NCBI GenBank assembly: GCA_965214795.1
Contig: OZ243976.1
Coordinates: 2,542,001 to 2,606,000 of the forward strand
Source of the DNA: JAJDXW01 sp965214795
GTDB taxonomy: Bacteria; Pseudomonadota; Gammaproteobacteria; HK1
Length of the DNA: 64,000 nt
Direction: 5' to 3'
A program made the translations under genes and the position numbers. This document shows, one piece after another, positions 41,860-50,345 of the stretch (positions are counted from its first letter, which is position 1; each line of letters begins with the position of its first letter). The notes beneath the pieces were generated by a model that did no database searches, was not told the origin of the DNA, and was given only the letters and a program-made list of their open reading frames with translations.

Positions 41860-42546
41860 ATGATGCGGGCGCTCATCATCGAGGACGACGAGGTCGTGGC
41901 GAGGTTCGTCGCCAAGGGCCTCCGGCAGCACGGCTACCTCGTCGATGTCGCCCGCGACGGCCGCGACGGCCTGTTCCAGGCCCTGGAGCAGGCCTACGAC
42001 GTGATGGTCGTCGACCGGATGCTGCCCGGCCTCGACGGTCTCTCCGTGCTCAAGACCATCCGCTCGGCCGGAAACACCACGCCGATCCTGATCCTGAGCG
42101 CGCTTGCGGAGGTCGACAACCGCGTCGAGGGCCTCCGGGCCGGCGGCGACGACTATCTCACCAAGCCGTTCGCGTTCAGCGAGCTGATCGCCCGCCTCGA
42201 AGCATTGCAGCGCCGGCCCCGCGCGGGAATGCCGGCGAACACGGTGTACCGGGCGGGCGATCTCGAGCTGGACCCGCGGCGCAGGACGGTGACCCGGGCG
42301 GGCGAACCGGTGCGGCTGCTGCCGCGGGAGTTCGCACTCCTCGAGTACCTGATGCGTCACCGGGGGCAGGTGGTGACGAGGACCATGCTGCTCGAGAACG
42401 TCTGGGACTACCACTTCGACCCGCAGACGAACGTGGTGGACGTGCACGTCTCCCGGCTTCGGGCGAAGGTGGACCGCCCGTTCTCCGAGCCGCTCATCGA
42501 GACGGTGCGCGGGGTCGGCTACCGGCTGCGGGACCCCGGCGATTGA
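41860..42546 (+). CDS. OmpR/PhoB-family response regulator
   Basis: A 228-residue two-component regulator. The receiver domain has the acidic pair IIEDDEV, the phosphorylation aspartate in VMVVDRMLPGLDG, and the lysine in YLTKPFAFSEL. The C-terminal winged helix carries VRLLPREFALLEYLMRHRGQ, TRTMLLENVWDYHFDPQTN and VDVHVSRLRAKV ending RGVGYRLRDP. It follows the protease gene by 27 bp and overlaps the kinase gene by 4 bp. Confidence 0.93.
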   Translation: MMRALIIEDDEVVARFVAKGLRQHGYLVDVARDGRDGLFQALEQAYDVMVVDRMLPGLDGLSVLKTIRSAGNTTPILILSALAEVDNRVEGLRAGGDDYLTKPFAFSELIARLEALQRRPRAGMPANTVYRAGDLELDPRRRTVTRAGEPVRLLPREFALLEYLMRHRGQVVTRTMLLENVWDYHFDPQTNVVDVHVSRLRAKVDRPFSEPLIETVRGVGYRLRDPGD

Positions 42547-43973
42547 AGGCCCTCGCGCGGTACCTGCGCAGCTCCACGTTTCGCCTCGCCGTGGTGTACC
42601 TCCTGCTGTTCGAGGGATCGGTCTGCGTGGTGCTCGGATTCGTCTACTGGACGACCGCGAGGCACCTGGAGGTGGAAGCCGACTCGGCGATCGACCGGGA
42701 GCTCCGGAGCTTGGCGGAGCGGTACCGCGGAGGCGGGCTCGTTTCGTTCCGCCGGGTGCTCGATGACCGGCTCGCGCGCAGCCCCCGCGGGCCCTTCATC
42801 TATCTCTTCGCGACCGCGGGCCGCCGCGCACTCGCCGGCAACCTGAGCGGCTGGCCCGGCACCGCGCCCGACTCCGAGGGCTGGCTCGAGTTCCCGCTCC
42901 GGACCGCGCGCGAGCCGGACGACACGCCCCATCTCGCCCGGGCGCGGGTATCGTCCCTGCCCGGCGGGCTGCTGCTGCTCGTCGGCCGCGACATGCACGA
43001 GATCGACCGGGCGTGCCGCCGCATCCGGCTCGCCCTCGCCTGGAGCGTCGGTCTCATGCTGGTTCTCGGGGTCGCGGGGGCGCTCGCCATGAGCCGGAGC
43101 ACGATGCGCAGAATCGATTCCATCAACCGCGCGAGCCGGGAGATCATGCGCGGAGACCTCGCGCGCCGCATTCCCACCCGCGGCACCCGTGACGACTTCG
43201 ACCAGCTCGCCGAGCAGCTCAACGCGATGCTCGACCGCATTCAGGAGCTCATGGACGGGATCCGCCGGGTGAGCGACGACATCGCGCACGATCTCAAGAC
43301 CCCCCTCACCCGGCTTCGTACCCGGCTGGAGGAGCTGCGCGAAGGGGGCGGTCGAGGCCAGGCGTCGGTCGGGTCGATCGAGGCCGCGATCACGGAGTCC
43401 GATCGCCTCCTCGCCACCTTCGCGGCCCTGCTCCGGATCGCGCGCGTGGAGTCCAGGGCGGCCGGGGAGAGCCTCGCGCCGGTGGACCTCGGAGCCCTCG
43501 CACGAGATGCGGTGGAGCTGTACGAGCCGTACGCGCAAGAGCAGGGCCGGGAGATCGTGTTCCTCGGCGAGGCGGCCGCGCTCACCACGACCGGCGACCG
43601 TGACCTCCTGTTCCAGGCCCTTTCGAACCTCGTCGACAACGCCCTTCGGCACGGCGAGGGCCGGGTGGTCGTCGAGGCGGGCGCGGCGCCGGCGCCGGGC
43701 GGCGGCTACCGCGGGCGGATCGTGGTGCGCGACGAGGGCCCGGGCATTCCGCAAGCCGATCGCGACCGGGTGTTCCGGCGTTTCGTGCGGCTCGAGGCGA
43801 GCCGGAACACGGTCGGGAACGGTCTCGGCCTCGCCCTCGTGGAGGCGGTCGCGACCCTGCACGGCGGAACCGTGGAGCTCGCGGAGAACGAGGCTTCACG
43901 CCGCGGGCCGGGCCTGCGGACCACCCTCTACCTTCCGGCCGGCGGCACGGCGCCGCCTCCGCGCTCCGAATAG
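42543..43973 (+). CDS. Membrane sensor histidine kinase
   Basis: A 476-residue kinase partner of the preceding regulator. It has transmembrane helices at ~14-37 and ~155-178 flanking a ~115-residue periplasmic sensor, a HAMP linker, the H box DDIAHDLKTPLTRLRTR, the N box ALSNLVDNALRHGEG, and the G boxes VRDEGPGIP and GNGLGLALVEAVATLHGG. The start is TTG at 42543 inside the regulator's end (TTGA overlap). The signal is unknown; linkage to a DegP-type protease suggests envelope stress. Confidence 0.91.
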   Translation: MKALARYLRSSTFRLAVVYLLLFEGSVCVVLGFVYWTTARHLEVEADSAIDRELRSLAERYRGGGLVSFRRVLDDRLARSPRGPFIYLFATAGRRALAGNLSGWPGTAPDSEGWLEFPLRTAREPDDTPHLARARVSSLPGGLLLLVGRDMHEIDRACRRIRLALAWSVGLMLVLGVAGALAMSRSTMRRIDSINRASREIMRGDLARRIPTRGTRDDFDQLAEQLNAMLDRIQELMDGIRRVSDDIAHDLKTPLTRLRTRLEELREGGGRGQASVGSIEAAITESDRLLATFAALLRIARVESRAAGESLAPVDLGALARDAVELYEPYAQEQGREIVFLGEAAALTTTGDRDLLFQALSNLVDNALRHGEGRVVVEAGAAPAPGGGYRGRIVVRDEGPGIPQADRDRVFRRFVRLEASRNTVGNGLGLALVEAVATLHGGTVELAENEASRRGPGLRTTLYLPAGGTAPPPRSE

Positions 43974-44105
43974 ACCCCGCCTTCCCGGACCAGCCGGGCC
44001 CGGCCGGGCTCAGTCGGGTCCAGTCGGGCCCGGCCGGCACGCGCCGCCGCCGTGGGAACGATGCTGTGGTATCGTGCCGCCCGGTCGTGGGTCGCGGAGC
44101 AGGCA

Positions 44106-44987
44106 ATGGGTGGTGAATCCCGGAAGGCAGCGTTCATCGGGCTCGGGGTCATGGGGTTTCCCATGGCCGGGCATCTCGCCGCCGCCGGCCACGACGTCAC
44201 CGTCTACAACCGGACCGGAGCGCGCGCCGAGGAGTGGCTTGCGATGCATCCGGGCCGGGCCGCGGACACCCCGGCCGACGCCGCCCGCGGCGTCGAAATC
44301 GTGTTCGCCTGCGTCGGCAACGACGAGGATCTGCGATCCGTGGCGCTGGGCCCCGACGGCGCGTTCGCGGGGATGGCGCCGGATGCGGTCTTCGTGGACC
44401 ACACGACCGCGTCGGCCCGGGTAGCGCGCGAGCTGCACTCGGTGGCCGGGGAACAGGGTTTCGGGTTCCTGGATGCCCCGGTCTCGGGCGGGCAGGCCGG
44501 AGCCGAGAACGGTGTGCTTGCGGTCATGGCGGGTGGCGACGAACCCACGTTCGAGCGGGTGCGCCCCGTCATCGACTGCTATGCACGCGTGTGTTCGCTC
44601 ATCGGTCCCTCCGGAGCCGGGCAGCTCACCAAGATGGTCAACCAGATCTGCATCGCGGGGGTCGTGCAGGGCCTCTCCGAGGCGACCAACTTCGCGGTTC
44701 GGGCCGGCCTCGACCCCGGCCGGGTGCTCGACGTGATCTCGCAGGGGGCGGCGGGTTCGTGGCAGATGCAGAACCGCCTGCCGACCATGGTCAAGGACGA
44801 GTTCGAGTTCGGTTTCGCGGTGGACTGGATGCGCAAGGACCTCGGGATGTGCCTTGCCGAGGGGGATCGGATCGGCGCGCGGCTGCCGCTGACCGCGCTC
44901 GTCGATCAGTTCTACGCCGAAGTGCAGGCGATGGGAGGAGGGCGCTGGGATACGTCGTCGCTGATGCGGCTGCTGACCCGCACGTGA
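44106..44987 (+). CDS. NAD(P)-dependent 3-hydroxyisobutyrate dehydrogenase-family oxidoreductase
   Basis: A 293-residue beta-hydroxyacid dehydrogenase. It begins AAFIGLGVMGFPMAGHLAAAGHDVTVYNRT (nucleotide binding), continues with DAPVSGGQAGAENGVLAVMAGG (substrate loop), and has the catalytic lysine in GAGQLTKMVNQICIAG. It ends with DLGMCLAEGDRIGARLPL. Substrates of the family include 3-hydroxyisobutyrate, tartronate semialdehyde and succinic semialdehyde/glyoxylate; which one applies here is unclear. ATG at 44106 fits the family start better than an upstream ATG at 44052. Confidence 0.87.
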   Translation: MGGESRKAAFIGLGVMGFPMAGHLAAAGHDVTVYNRTGARAEEWLAMHPGRAADTPADAARGVEIVFACVGNDEDLRSVALGPDGAFAGMAPDAVFVDHTTASARVARELHSVAGEQGFGFLDAPVSGGQAGAENGVLAVMAGGDEPTFERVRPVIDCYARVCSLIGPSGAGQLTKMVNQICIAGVVQGLSEATNFAVRAGLDPGRVLDVISQGAAGSWQMQNRLPTMVKDEFEFGFAVDWMRKDLGMCLAEGDRIGARLPLTALVDQFYAEVQAMGGGRWDTSSLMRLLTRT

Positions 44988-45142
44988 TCGGGCTCGCCGT
45001 CGCGAGGCCCCCCGGCTCGGGCCGAGCGCCTCGACCCGCTTCTTCGCTCCACACCGCACGAACGGATCGCGGGGCATCCGGGAAGAAGGCTGCGAAGGGG
45101 CCGCTTTTCGCGCCGGCGGCCGTTCGGGGGGCCGCCTGACCC

Positions 45143-47287
45143 GTGGACCGGCGCAAGCTCGTCGTCGTCGCCGTGATCGCGGCGCTCGTGGTCCTTTTCT
45201 TCGCGCTCGATCTCGGCCGCTATCTCGATCTCGAGTTCCTCCGGTCGCAGCGTGGGCGGCTCCGGGATCTCTTCGCGGCGCGTCCGTTCGAGGTGGGCGC
45301 CGCGTTCTTTGCCGTCTACGTCGCGGTCACCGGGCTGTCCCTTCCCGGCGCGGTGGTTCTGACCCTCGTCGCGGGCGCGATCTTCGGGCTCGCCTGGGGG
45401 ACGGTCATCGTCTCCTTCGCGTCCACCCTCGGCGCCGCCCTCGCCTTCCTCCTCGCCCGCTACCTTGCCCGCGATGCGGTGCGCCGCCGCTTCGCGGGAG
45501 CGCTGGAACGGATCGACGGCGGGGTCCGCAAGGACGGGGCGTTCTACCTCTTCACCCTTCGCCTGGTGCCCGTGTTTCCGTTCTTCATCATCAATCTCGC
45601 GATGGGCCTCACGTCCATGCGGGTTCTCCTGTTCGCATTCGTCAGCCAGGCCGGGATGCTCCCCGGGACCCTGGTGTACGTGAACGCGGGCACCCGGCTC
45701 GGGGAGGTCGAGAGCCTCGCCGGGATCCTCTCCCCGGGGTTGTGGCTCTCCTTCGCCCTGCTCGGCGTCTTTCCCCTGGTGGCGAAGAAGATCGTCGATG
45801 CGCTGCGGGCCCGGCGGGTCTACCGCGGCCACCGCCGCCCGCGGCGCTTCGAGCGCGATCTCGTGGTGATCGGGGCAGGCTCCGCGGGCCTCGTCAGCTC
45901 GCTCATCGGCACCACGGTCCGGGCCCGCGTCACCCTGGTCGAGCGCGGCGAGATGGGAGGGGACTGCCTCAACACCGGCTGCGTGCCCTCGAAGAGTCTC
46001 ATTCGTTCGGCCAGGTTCCTCTCGCACGTCGCCCGGGCGGGAGAGTTCGGGGTCCGGAAGGCGGACGCCGAGTTCGACTTCGCGGAGCTCATGGCCCGGG
46101 TACGCCGGAACATCGAACGGATCGCACCGCACGATTCGGTCGAGCGCTACGAAGGGTTGGGGGTCGAATGCGTGCGCGGCGAAGCGTATATCGAATCGCC
46201 TTTCGCGGTGCGCGTGGGGGACCGGACCATCACCACCCGCAACATCGTCATCGCGACCGGGGCGGCACCCTTCGTTCCGCCGATACCCGGTGTCGAGGAG
46301 GCGGGCGCCCTGACCTCGGAGACCGTGTGGGGCCTCGAGCGCCTTCCCGCCCGCCTCGTCGTGGTGGGCGGAGGGCCGATCGGATGCGAGCTTGCGCAGT
46401 GTTTCGCTCGCTTCGGCTCCCGGGTCTTCCAGGTGCAAACTCACGATCGCCTGCTGCCGCGTGAGGACCCCGAGTTCTCCAGGCTGGTCTCGGAACGGCT
46501 TCGCGCCGACGGCGTCGAGGTGCTCACCGGTCATCGGGCGGTCGCGTTCCGGCGCGAGGGTGACCGCAAGACGATCGCGTGCGAGACCCCGGACGGAGGG
46601 CGGCGCGAGATCGAGTTCGACGACGTGTTGCTCGCGGTGGGCCGGGCGCCGCGCACCGAGGGGTTCGGCCTGGAGGCGCTCGGCATCGAGACGGGACGCG
46701 GCGGGGTGGTCGAGACCGACGAGTTTCTCGCCACCCGCTATCCCAACATCTTTGCGTGCGGTGATGTGGCCGGCCCCTACCAGTTCACCCACACCGCCTC
46801 GCACCAGGCTTGGTATGCAACCGTGAACGCGCTGTTCGGCGGGTTCCGGCGATTTCGGGCCGATTACTCCGTGGTGCCGTGGGCGACGTTCACCGATCCC
46901 GAGATCGCGAGGGTGGGGCTCAACGAGACCGAGGCCTCGGCCCGGGGAGTTCCGTTCGAGGTCACGCGCTACGGTTTCGACGACCTCGACCGAGCCATCG
47001 CCGATTCCGAGGCGCACGGGATGATCAAGGTGCTGACGCCCCCGGGAAAGGACCGGATCCTCGGCGCCGCCATCGCCGGCGAGCACGCGGGGGATCTCCT
47101 CATGGAGTTCGTGCTCGCGATGCGCCACGGGCTCGGCCTCAAGAAGCTGCTCGGCACCATTCACGTCTATCCCACGATGGCCGAGGGGGCCCGCATGGCG
47201 GCGGGGAACTGGCGGCGCGAGCATGCTCCGGAACGGGTGCTGCGGTGGCTCGAGTGGTATCATCGCTGGCGAAGGGGCGGCGGTTGA
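45143..47287 (+). CDS. TVP38/DedA-like membrane domain fused to a mercuric-reductase-like flavoprotein
   Basis: A 714-residue fusion. Residues ~1-225 form a TVP38/SNARE-associated membrane domain with several helices (LSLPGAVVLTLVAGAIFGLAWG, RLVPVFPFFIINLAMGL). From ~238 a pyridine nucleotide-disulfide oxidoreductase starts: VVIGAGSAGLV (FAD), the redox pair in GGDCLNTGCVPSKS (C275, C280), VVVGGGPIGCELAQ (NAD(P)H), FACGDVAGPYQFTH (FAD) and the dimer-domain end GTIHVYPTMAEGARMAAG. The N-terminal heavy-metal-binding domain and C-terminal cysteine pair of true mercuric reductase are absent. This fusion recurs in bacteria, but its substrate is unknown. The start is GTG at 45143. Confidence 0.88.
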   Translation: MDRRKLVVVAVIAALVVLFFALDLGRYLDLEFLRSQRGRLRDLFAARPFEVGAAFFAVYVAVTGLSLPGAVVLTLVAGAIFGLAWGTVIVSFASTLGAALAFLLARYLARDAVRRRFAGALERIDGGVRKDGAFYLFTLRLVPVFPFFIINLAMGLTSMRVLLFAFVSQAGMLPGTLVYVNAGTRLGEVESLAGILSPGLWLSFALLGVFPLVAKKIVDALRARRVYRGHRRPRRFERDLVVIGAGSAGLVSSLIGTTVRARVTLVERGEMGGDCLNTGCVPSKSLIRSARFLSHVARAGEFGVRKADAEFDFAELMARVRRNIERIAPHDSVERYEGLGVECVRGEAYIESPFAVRVGDRTITTRNIVIATGAAPFVPPIPGVEEAGALTSETVWGLERLPARLVVVGGGPIGCELAQCFARFGSRVFQVQTHDRLLPREDPEFSRLVSERLRADGVEVLTGHRAVAFRREGDRKTIACETPDGGRREIEFDDVLLAVGRAPRTEGFGLEALGIETGRGGVVETDEFLATRYPNIFACGDVAGPYQFTHTASHQAWYATVNALFGGFRRFRADYSVVPWATFTDPEIARVGLNETEASARGVPFEVTRYGFDDLDRAIADSEAHGMIKVLTPPGKDRILGAAIAGEHAGDLLMEFVLAMRHGLGLKKLLGTIHVYPTMAEGARMAAGNWRREHAPERVLRWLEWYHRWRRGGG

Positions 47288-47499
47288 AGTGGCCGATCCA
47301 CCCGGAACCCGCGCCGGTCACGCAATCGGATCCTGAGCGCCTTCGCTCTGCGGCGTGCTCCGGCCGGCCCTCGGACTGTCCGGACAACCCGGACCACCTC
47401 GGAGGTCCACGGTCCGCTTGACCCGCAGCGCCCGGCCGCTCCGCAAGCACGGCTCGCGTGTCGATTCGCATGGGAGCACGAGGAAGCACAGGCCGACCG

Positions 47500-48576
47500 A
47501 TGAAGTGGAGCCCCATCACCGATCTCGCGGCGAACGCCCACGACTGGCCGACGAGTATCTACCACGAAGGGCTGGCACGGTGGACCGAAAGCCTCGAGAC
47601 CCTCGAAGATCCCGCCTTCGACCGGACCGGGGTCGATCTCTGGCTCACCGAGCGAAACCGGCTCTTCGCGATCGAGACCGGGCAGATCGAGAACCTCTAC
47701 ACCCTGCGCCAGGGGATCACCGAGCAGCTCATCACCGAGGGCCTGGAGAACGTTCGCGCGGCGCACACCGTCGAGAACGAACTCGACGACGAGACCCTCC
47801 GGGGCCTCCTCGCCGACCAGCACGACGCGCTCGAGATGGTGTTCCAGAGCGTCAAGGACGAACGTCCACTGTCCGAGAGCGTCATCAAGGAGTGGCACGC
47901 GCTCCTCACCCGTCACCAGGCCCTCGCCCCCGGGCGTGACGTCCACGGGCGACGAGTCGGGATCCCCTTCACCAAGGGCGCATACAAGCGCCGGCCGAAC
48001 AACCCCCGACGCCCCGACGGCGTCGTCCACGAGTACTGCCCGCCCGAACATACCGCGTCGGAGATGGAACGCCTCCTCGCGCTGCATCATACGCACGAAC
48101 ACGAGGACCCGTTCCCGACCCCGGTCGAAGCCGCGTGGCTCCACCACCGTTTCGTCCAGATCCATCCGTTCGAGGACGGAAACGGACGCAGTGCACGACT
48201 CCTCGTCGCGTACGTCTACGCCAAGCGTCGCGAACCGCCACCGATCATCACGGCCGCAGAAAAACCGGAATACATCAGAGCACTCGAAGTGGCGGACAAC
48301 GGAGACTTGCGATGGTTCGCAGAGTTCCTGGAGTTTCGTACCATTCAGTCCTTCAGACGAAACAAAGACATGATCGAGACCGCCCTCAAGGGCCGGGGAC
48401 GCTTCCACCACATGAACGGCGACCTGTCGACGCAAGACGCCCCGGGGACGTGGACCCACCACCGAGCCGACGCCGAGAGACCGCGCCTCGCACCGGAACC
48501 ACCAAAGGAGCGACGGACCGCGAAGACGCGGACGAGCGGTCGGGGAGGACGCGAGGACGACGAGCGGGGGCGCTAA
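47500..48576 (+). CDS. Fic-domain protein (probable AMPylase) with intramolecular inhibitory motif
   Basis: A 358-residue Fic protein. The catalytic motif HPFEDGNGR is at residues 222-230. An inhibitory-helix motif TGQIEN (S/T-x-x-x-E-N) occurs at 60-65, so this would be a class II Fic protein that is self-inhibited through its glutamate. These enzymes usually transfer AMP to target proteins; the target is unknown. The C-terminal ~60 residues are Arg/Glu-rich and look disordered. ATG at 47500 (MKWSPITDLA) is preferred over GTG at 47458. The stop codon lies inside the left inverted repeat of the element that follows. Confidence 0.87.
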   Translation: MKWSPITDLAANAHDWPTSIYHEGLARWTESLETLEDPAFDRTGVDLWLTERNRLFAIETGQIENLYTLRQGITEQLITEGLENVRAAHTVENELDDETLRGLLADQHDALEMVFQSVKDERPLSESVIKEWHALLTRHQALAPGRDVHGRRVGIPFTKGAYKRRPNNPRRPDGVVHEYCPPEHTASEMERLLALHHTHEHEDPFPTPVEAAWLHHRFVQIHPFEDGNGRSARLLVAYVYAKRREPPPIITAAEKPEYIRALEVADNGDLRWFAEFLEFRTIQSFRRNKDMIETALKGRGRFHHMNGDLSTQDAPGTWTHHRADAERPRLAPEPPKERRTAKTRTSGRGGREDDERGR

Positions 48577-48944
48577 CCCGACTTCGCCAACCCGGCACCT
48601 TGGGGAATGATAACGTATTGATTTTCCGTGATCGGATCCCCAAAGGTCGGCACTACACGGTGCGACCGGGAGGCCCCCGACGGGGCTTCAGGACAGCAGC
48701 CTCGGCGCGGGTTGCTTCGGCAACGTCAAGCGGTGCTCCTTGCCGTCTTCGAACCGTTTCTTGCAGCGCACGAACATGCGCCCATCGTTCGACCAAACGG
48801 AAGGCAAATCAATAGGGTAGGTCGGCACTACAGACGATATCGGGGTGAATGGCCCGGGCCGGGGTTCAGTAATTCAATCACTTGGGTCGCGGGAAAAGGT
48901 GAAAATCGACGGAATTCACGCCGAGTTGGCGAAGTCGGGCTAAC
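48572..48944. mobile_element. MITE-like element, probably an internally deleted IS
   Basis: GCTAACCCGACTTCGCCAAC... at 48572-48596 matches the reverse complement of 48920-48944 at 22 of 25 positions. Within the 373-bp unit, reading leftward from 48777, is an ATG frame MFVRCKKRFEDGKEHR that resembles the N-terminus of IS4/IS1634-type transposases, but it stops after about 30 codons. GGTCGGCACTACA occurs twice as a direct repeat (near 48644 and 48820). I infer a non-autonomous remnant. It overlaps the end of the Fic gene, whose stop codon falls in the left repeat. Confidence 0.6.
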
Positions 48945-48954
48945 GTCGGACTAC

Positions 48955-49010
48955 GTCCCCGGGTCCCCGGGTCCCCGGGTCCCCGGGTCCCCGGGTCCCC
49001 GGGTCCCCGG
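48955..49010. repeat. 8-bp tandem repeat, seven units
   Basis: GTCCCCGG is repeated seven times without change, ten bases beyond the MITE-like element. It is non-coding here. Tract length is likely to vary between strains. The rest of 49011-49234 shows no gene. Confidence 0.9.
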
Positions 49011-49234
49011 AGCAGGGGAGAACGTCACCAAGTCCGCCCGGAAGCGGATCGGCACCATCCCCGTCGGACCGTTTCGCTGCTTCGAGAAGAGCAGCCCCGT
49101 CGTCGGCGAAAAATCCCCCGGCCGGTAGACCGACTCCCGGTACAGCATCAGGACACAGACGCCATCGTGAACGCTCGGCGGCACATACCCGCGTTCGCCA
49201 CGTCGCCGGCGAGCGCACAGGCGCGGAAAGACCC

Positions 49235-50248
49235 ATGGACGTGACGGCGCCGGTGCCGCCGGTCGGGCTCGTTGCGACCGACCTCGACGGGACCCTGCTC
49301 GGCCCGGACCATACGCTCGGTTCGCGCGACGCGGCGGCGCTTCTCGCGCTGGGCCGGGCGGGGGTCGTTCGGGTCGTGGCGACGGGGCGCTCCCTGCACG
49401 CGGCCGAGCGGGTGCTCGACCGGAGGTTCCCCATCGACTACCTGGCGGTGTCGAGCGGGGCCGGGGTCCTCGACTGGAGGTCCGGACGAATCCTTCACGC
49501 CCACCGCTTCGAGGCGCGCGGCGCGCGGCGGGTGGCGGAGGTCCTCGCTCGCTTCGGCGTCGATTTCATGGCCCATGCCCCGGTCCCGGACGACCACCGG
49601 ATCCGCTTCGTGCGCGCGGGTGCCGCGAATCCCGACTTCGAACGGAGCATCGGCCGGTACGGCGAGTTCGCGACCCCTTGGGAAGACGGGGGGGAAGACG
49701 GGGACGCGACGGATCATTCGGAGGACGGACTCGGCGGCCCGCGGGAGGCGTGCCAGTTCGTCGCCTTCCTCCGTCCCGGCGAGACCGCGCTCTTCGAGCG
49801 CCTCCGCGCCGCGTTGCCCGAGTTCGCGGTGATCCGGAGCACGTCGCCTCAGGACGGGCGTTCCATCTGGGCCGAGGTACGCCCGCGCGGCGTGGGCAAG
49901 GCGGAGGCGGTGGCCTGGCTCGCGCAACGCCATCATCTCGATGCGGAGCGAACCGCCGCCGTCGGCAACGACTACAACGACAGCGAACTGCTCGGATGGA
50001 GCGGCAACGCGTTCGTGGTGGGCAACGCCGCGCCGGAGCTTCGCGAGCGGTTCCGGGTAGTCTCGCCGAACGACGCCGGGGGATTCAGCGACGCGGTGGA
50101 GGCCGTGCGCCGCGATGGAGGTGGATTCGCCCCCGCCGCGGTTCCGGCCAAGGGTCAGCCCGGAAATCTCACCGACTTTCGTCGCGAGGGCGCCAAGATG
50201 CCCCGCGATCTCATGGAGGAACGGGCCGCACGGACCGAAAGACGCTGA
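49235..50248 (+). CDS. HAD-superfamily IIB (Cof-type) sugar phosphatase; C-terminus encoded in a repeat
   Basis: A 337-residue Cof-like phosphatase. Motif I is VATDLDGTLLG, motif II VVRVVATGRSLHAAERVL, the lysine is in GVGKAEAVAWLAQ, and motif III is TAAVGNDYNDSELLGWSGN. It would dephosphorylate a sugar phosphate or similar. A short acidic insertion (DGGEDGDATDHSEDG) sits in the cap. The normal domain ends about 30 residues before the stop; the tail GNLTDFRREGAKMPRDLMEE and the residues after it are translated from the family A element that follows (50159-50248), so the insertion has replaced or extended the natural end. Confidence 0.85.
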   Translation: MDVTAPVPPVGLVATDLDGTLLGPDHTLGSRDAAALLALGRAGVVRVVATGRSLHAAERVLDRRFPIDYLAVSSGAGVLDWRSGRILHAHRFEARGARRVAEVLARFGVDFMAHAPVPDDHRIRFVRAGAANPDFERSIGRYGEFATPWEDGGEDGDATDHSEDGLGGPREACQFVAFLRPGETALFERLRAALPEFAVIRSTSPQDGRSIWAEVRPRGVGKAEAVAWLAQRHHLDAERTAAVGNDYNDSELLGWSGNAFVVGNAAPELRERFRVVSPNDAGGFSDAVEAVRRDGGGFAPAAVPAKGQPGNLTDFRREGAKMPRDLMEERAARTERR

Positions 50249-50345
50249 AGGCGTAGTCGAACTACGTCGAAGCGGCTTGACGGAGTACGTCCCGCTACCG
50301 CGAGCGGATTGGCGGCCGCAGCAGGAAGTCGGTGATTTTTTCGGG
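50159..50345 (-). repeat. Family A element, copy 6 (full length, inverted)
   Basis: It runs from CCCGGAAATCTCACCGAC to an exact GTCGGTGATTTTTTCGGG, in the orientation of copy 3. It is the shortest full copy (~187 bp), lacking part of the middle. The right end abuts the stop codon of the HU gene (50346), and the left ~90 bp encode the tail of the HAD protein. Confidence 0.85.

Noticed and set aside
45143..47287. Calling the flavoprotein fusion a mercuric reductase (merA)
   Set aside because: The metal-binding N-terminal domain and the C-terminal cysteine pair are missing, and no other mer gene is present.
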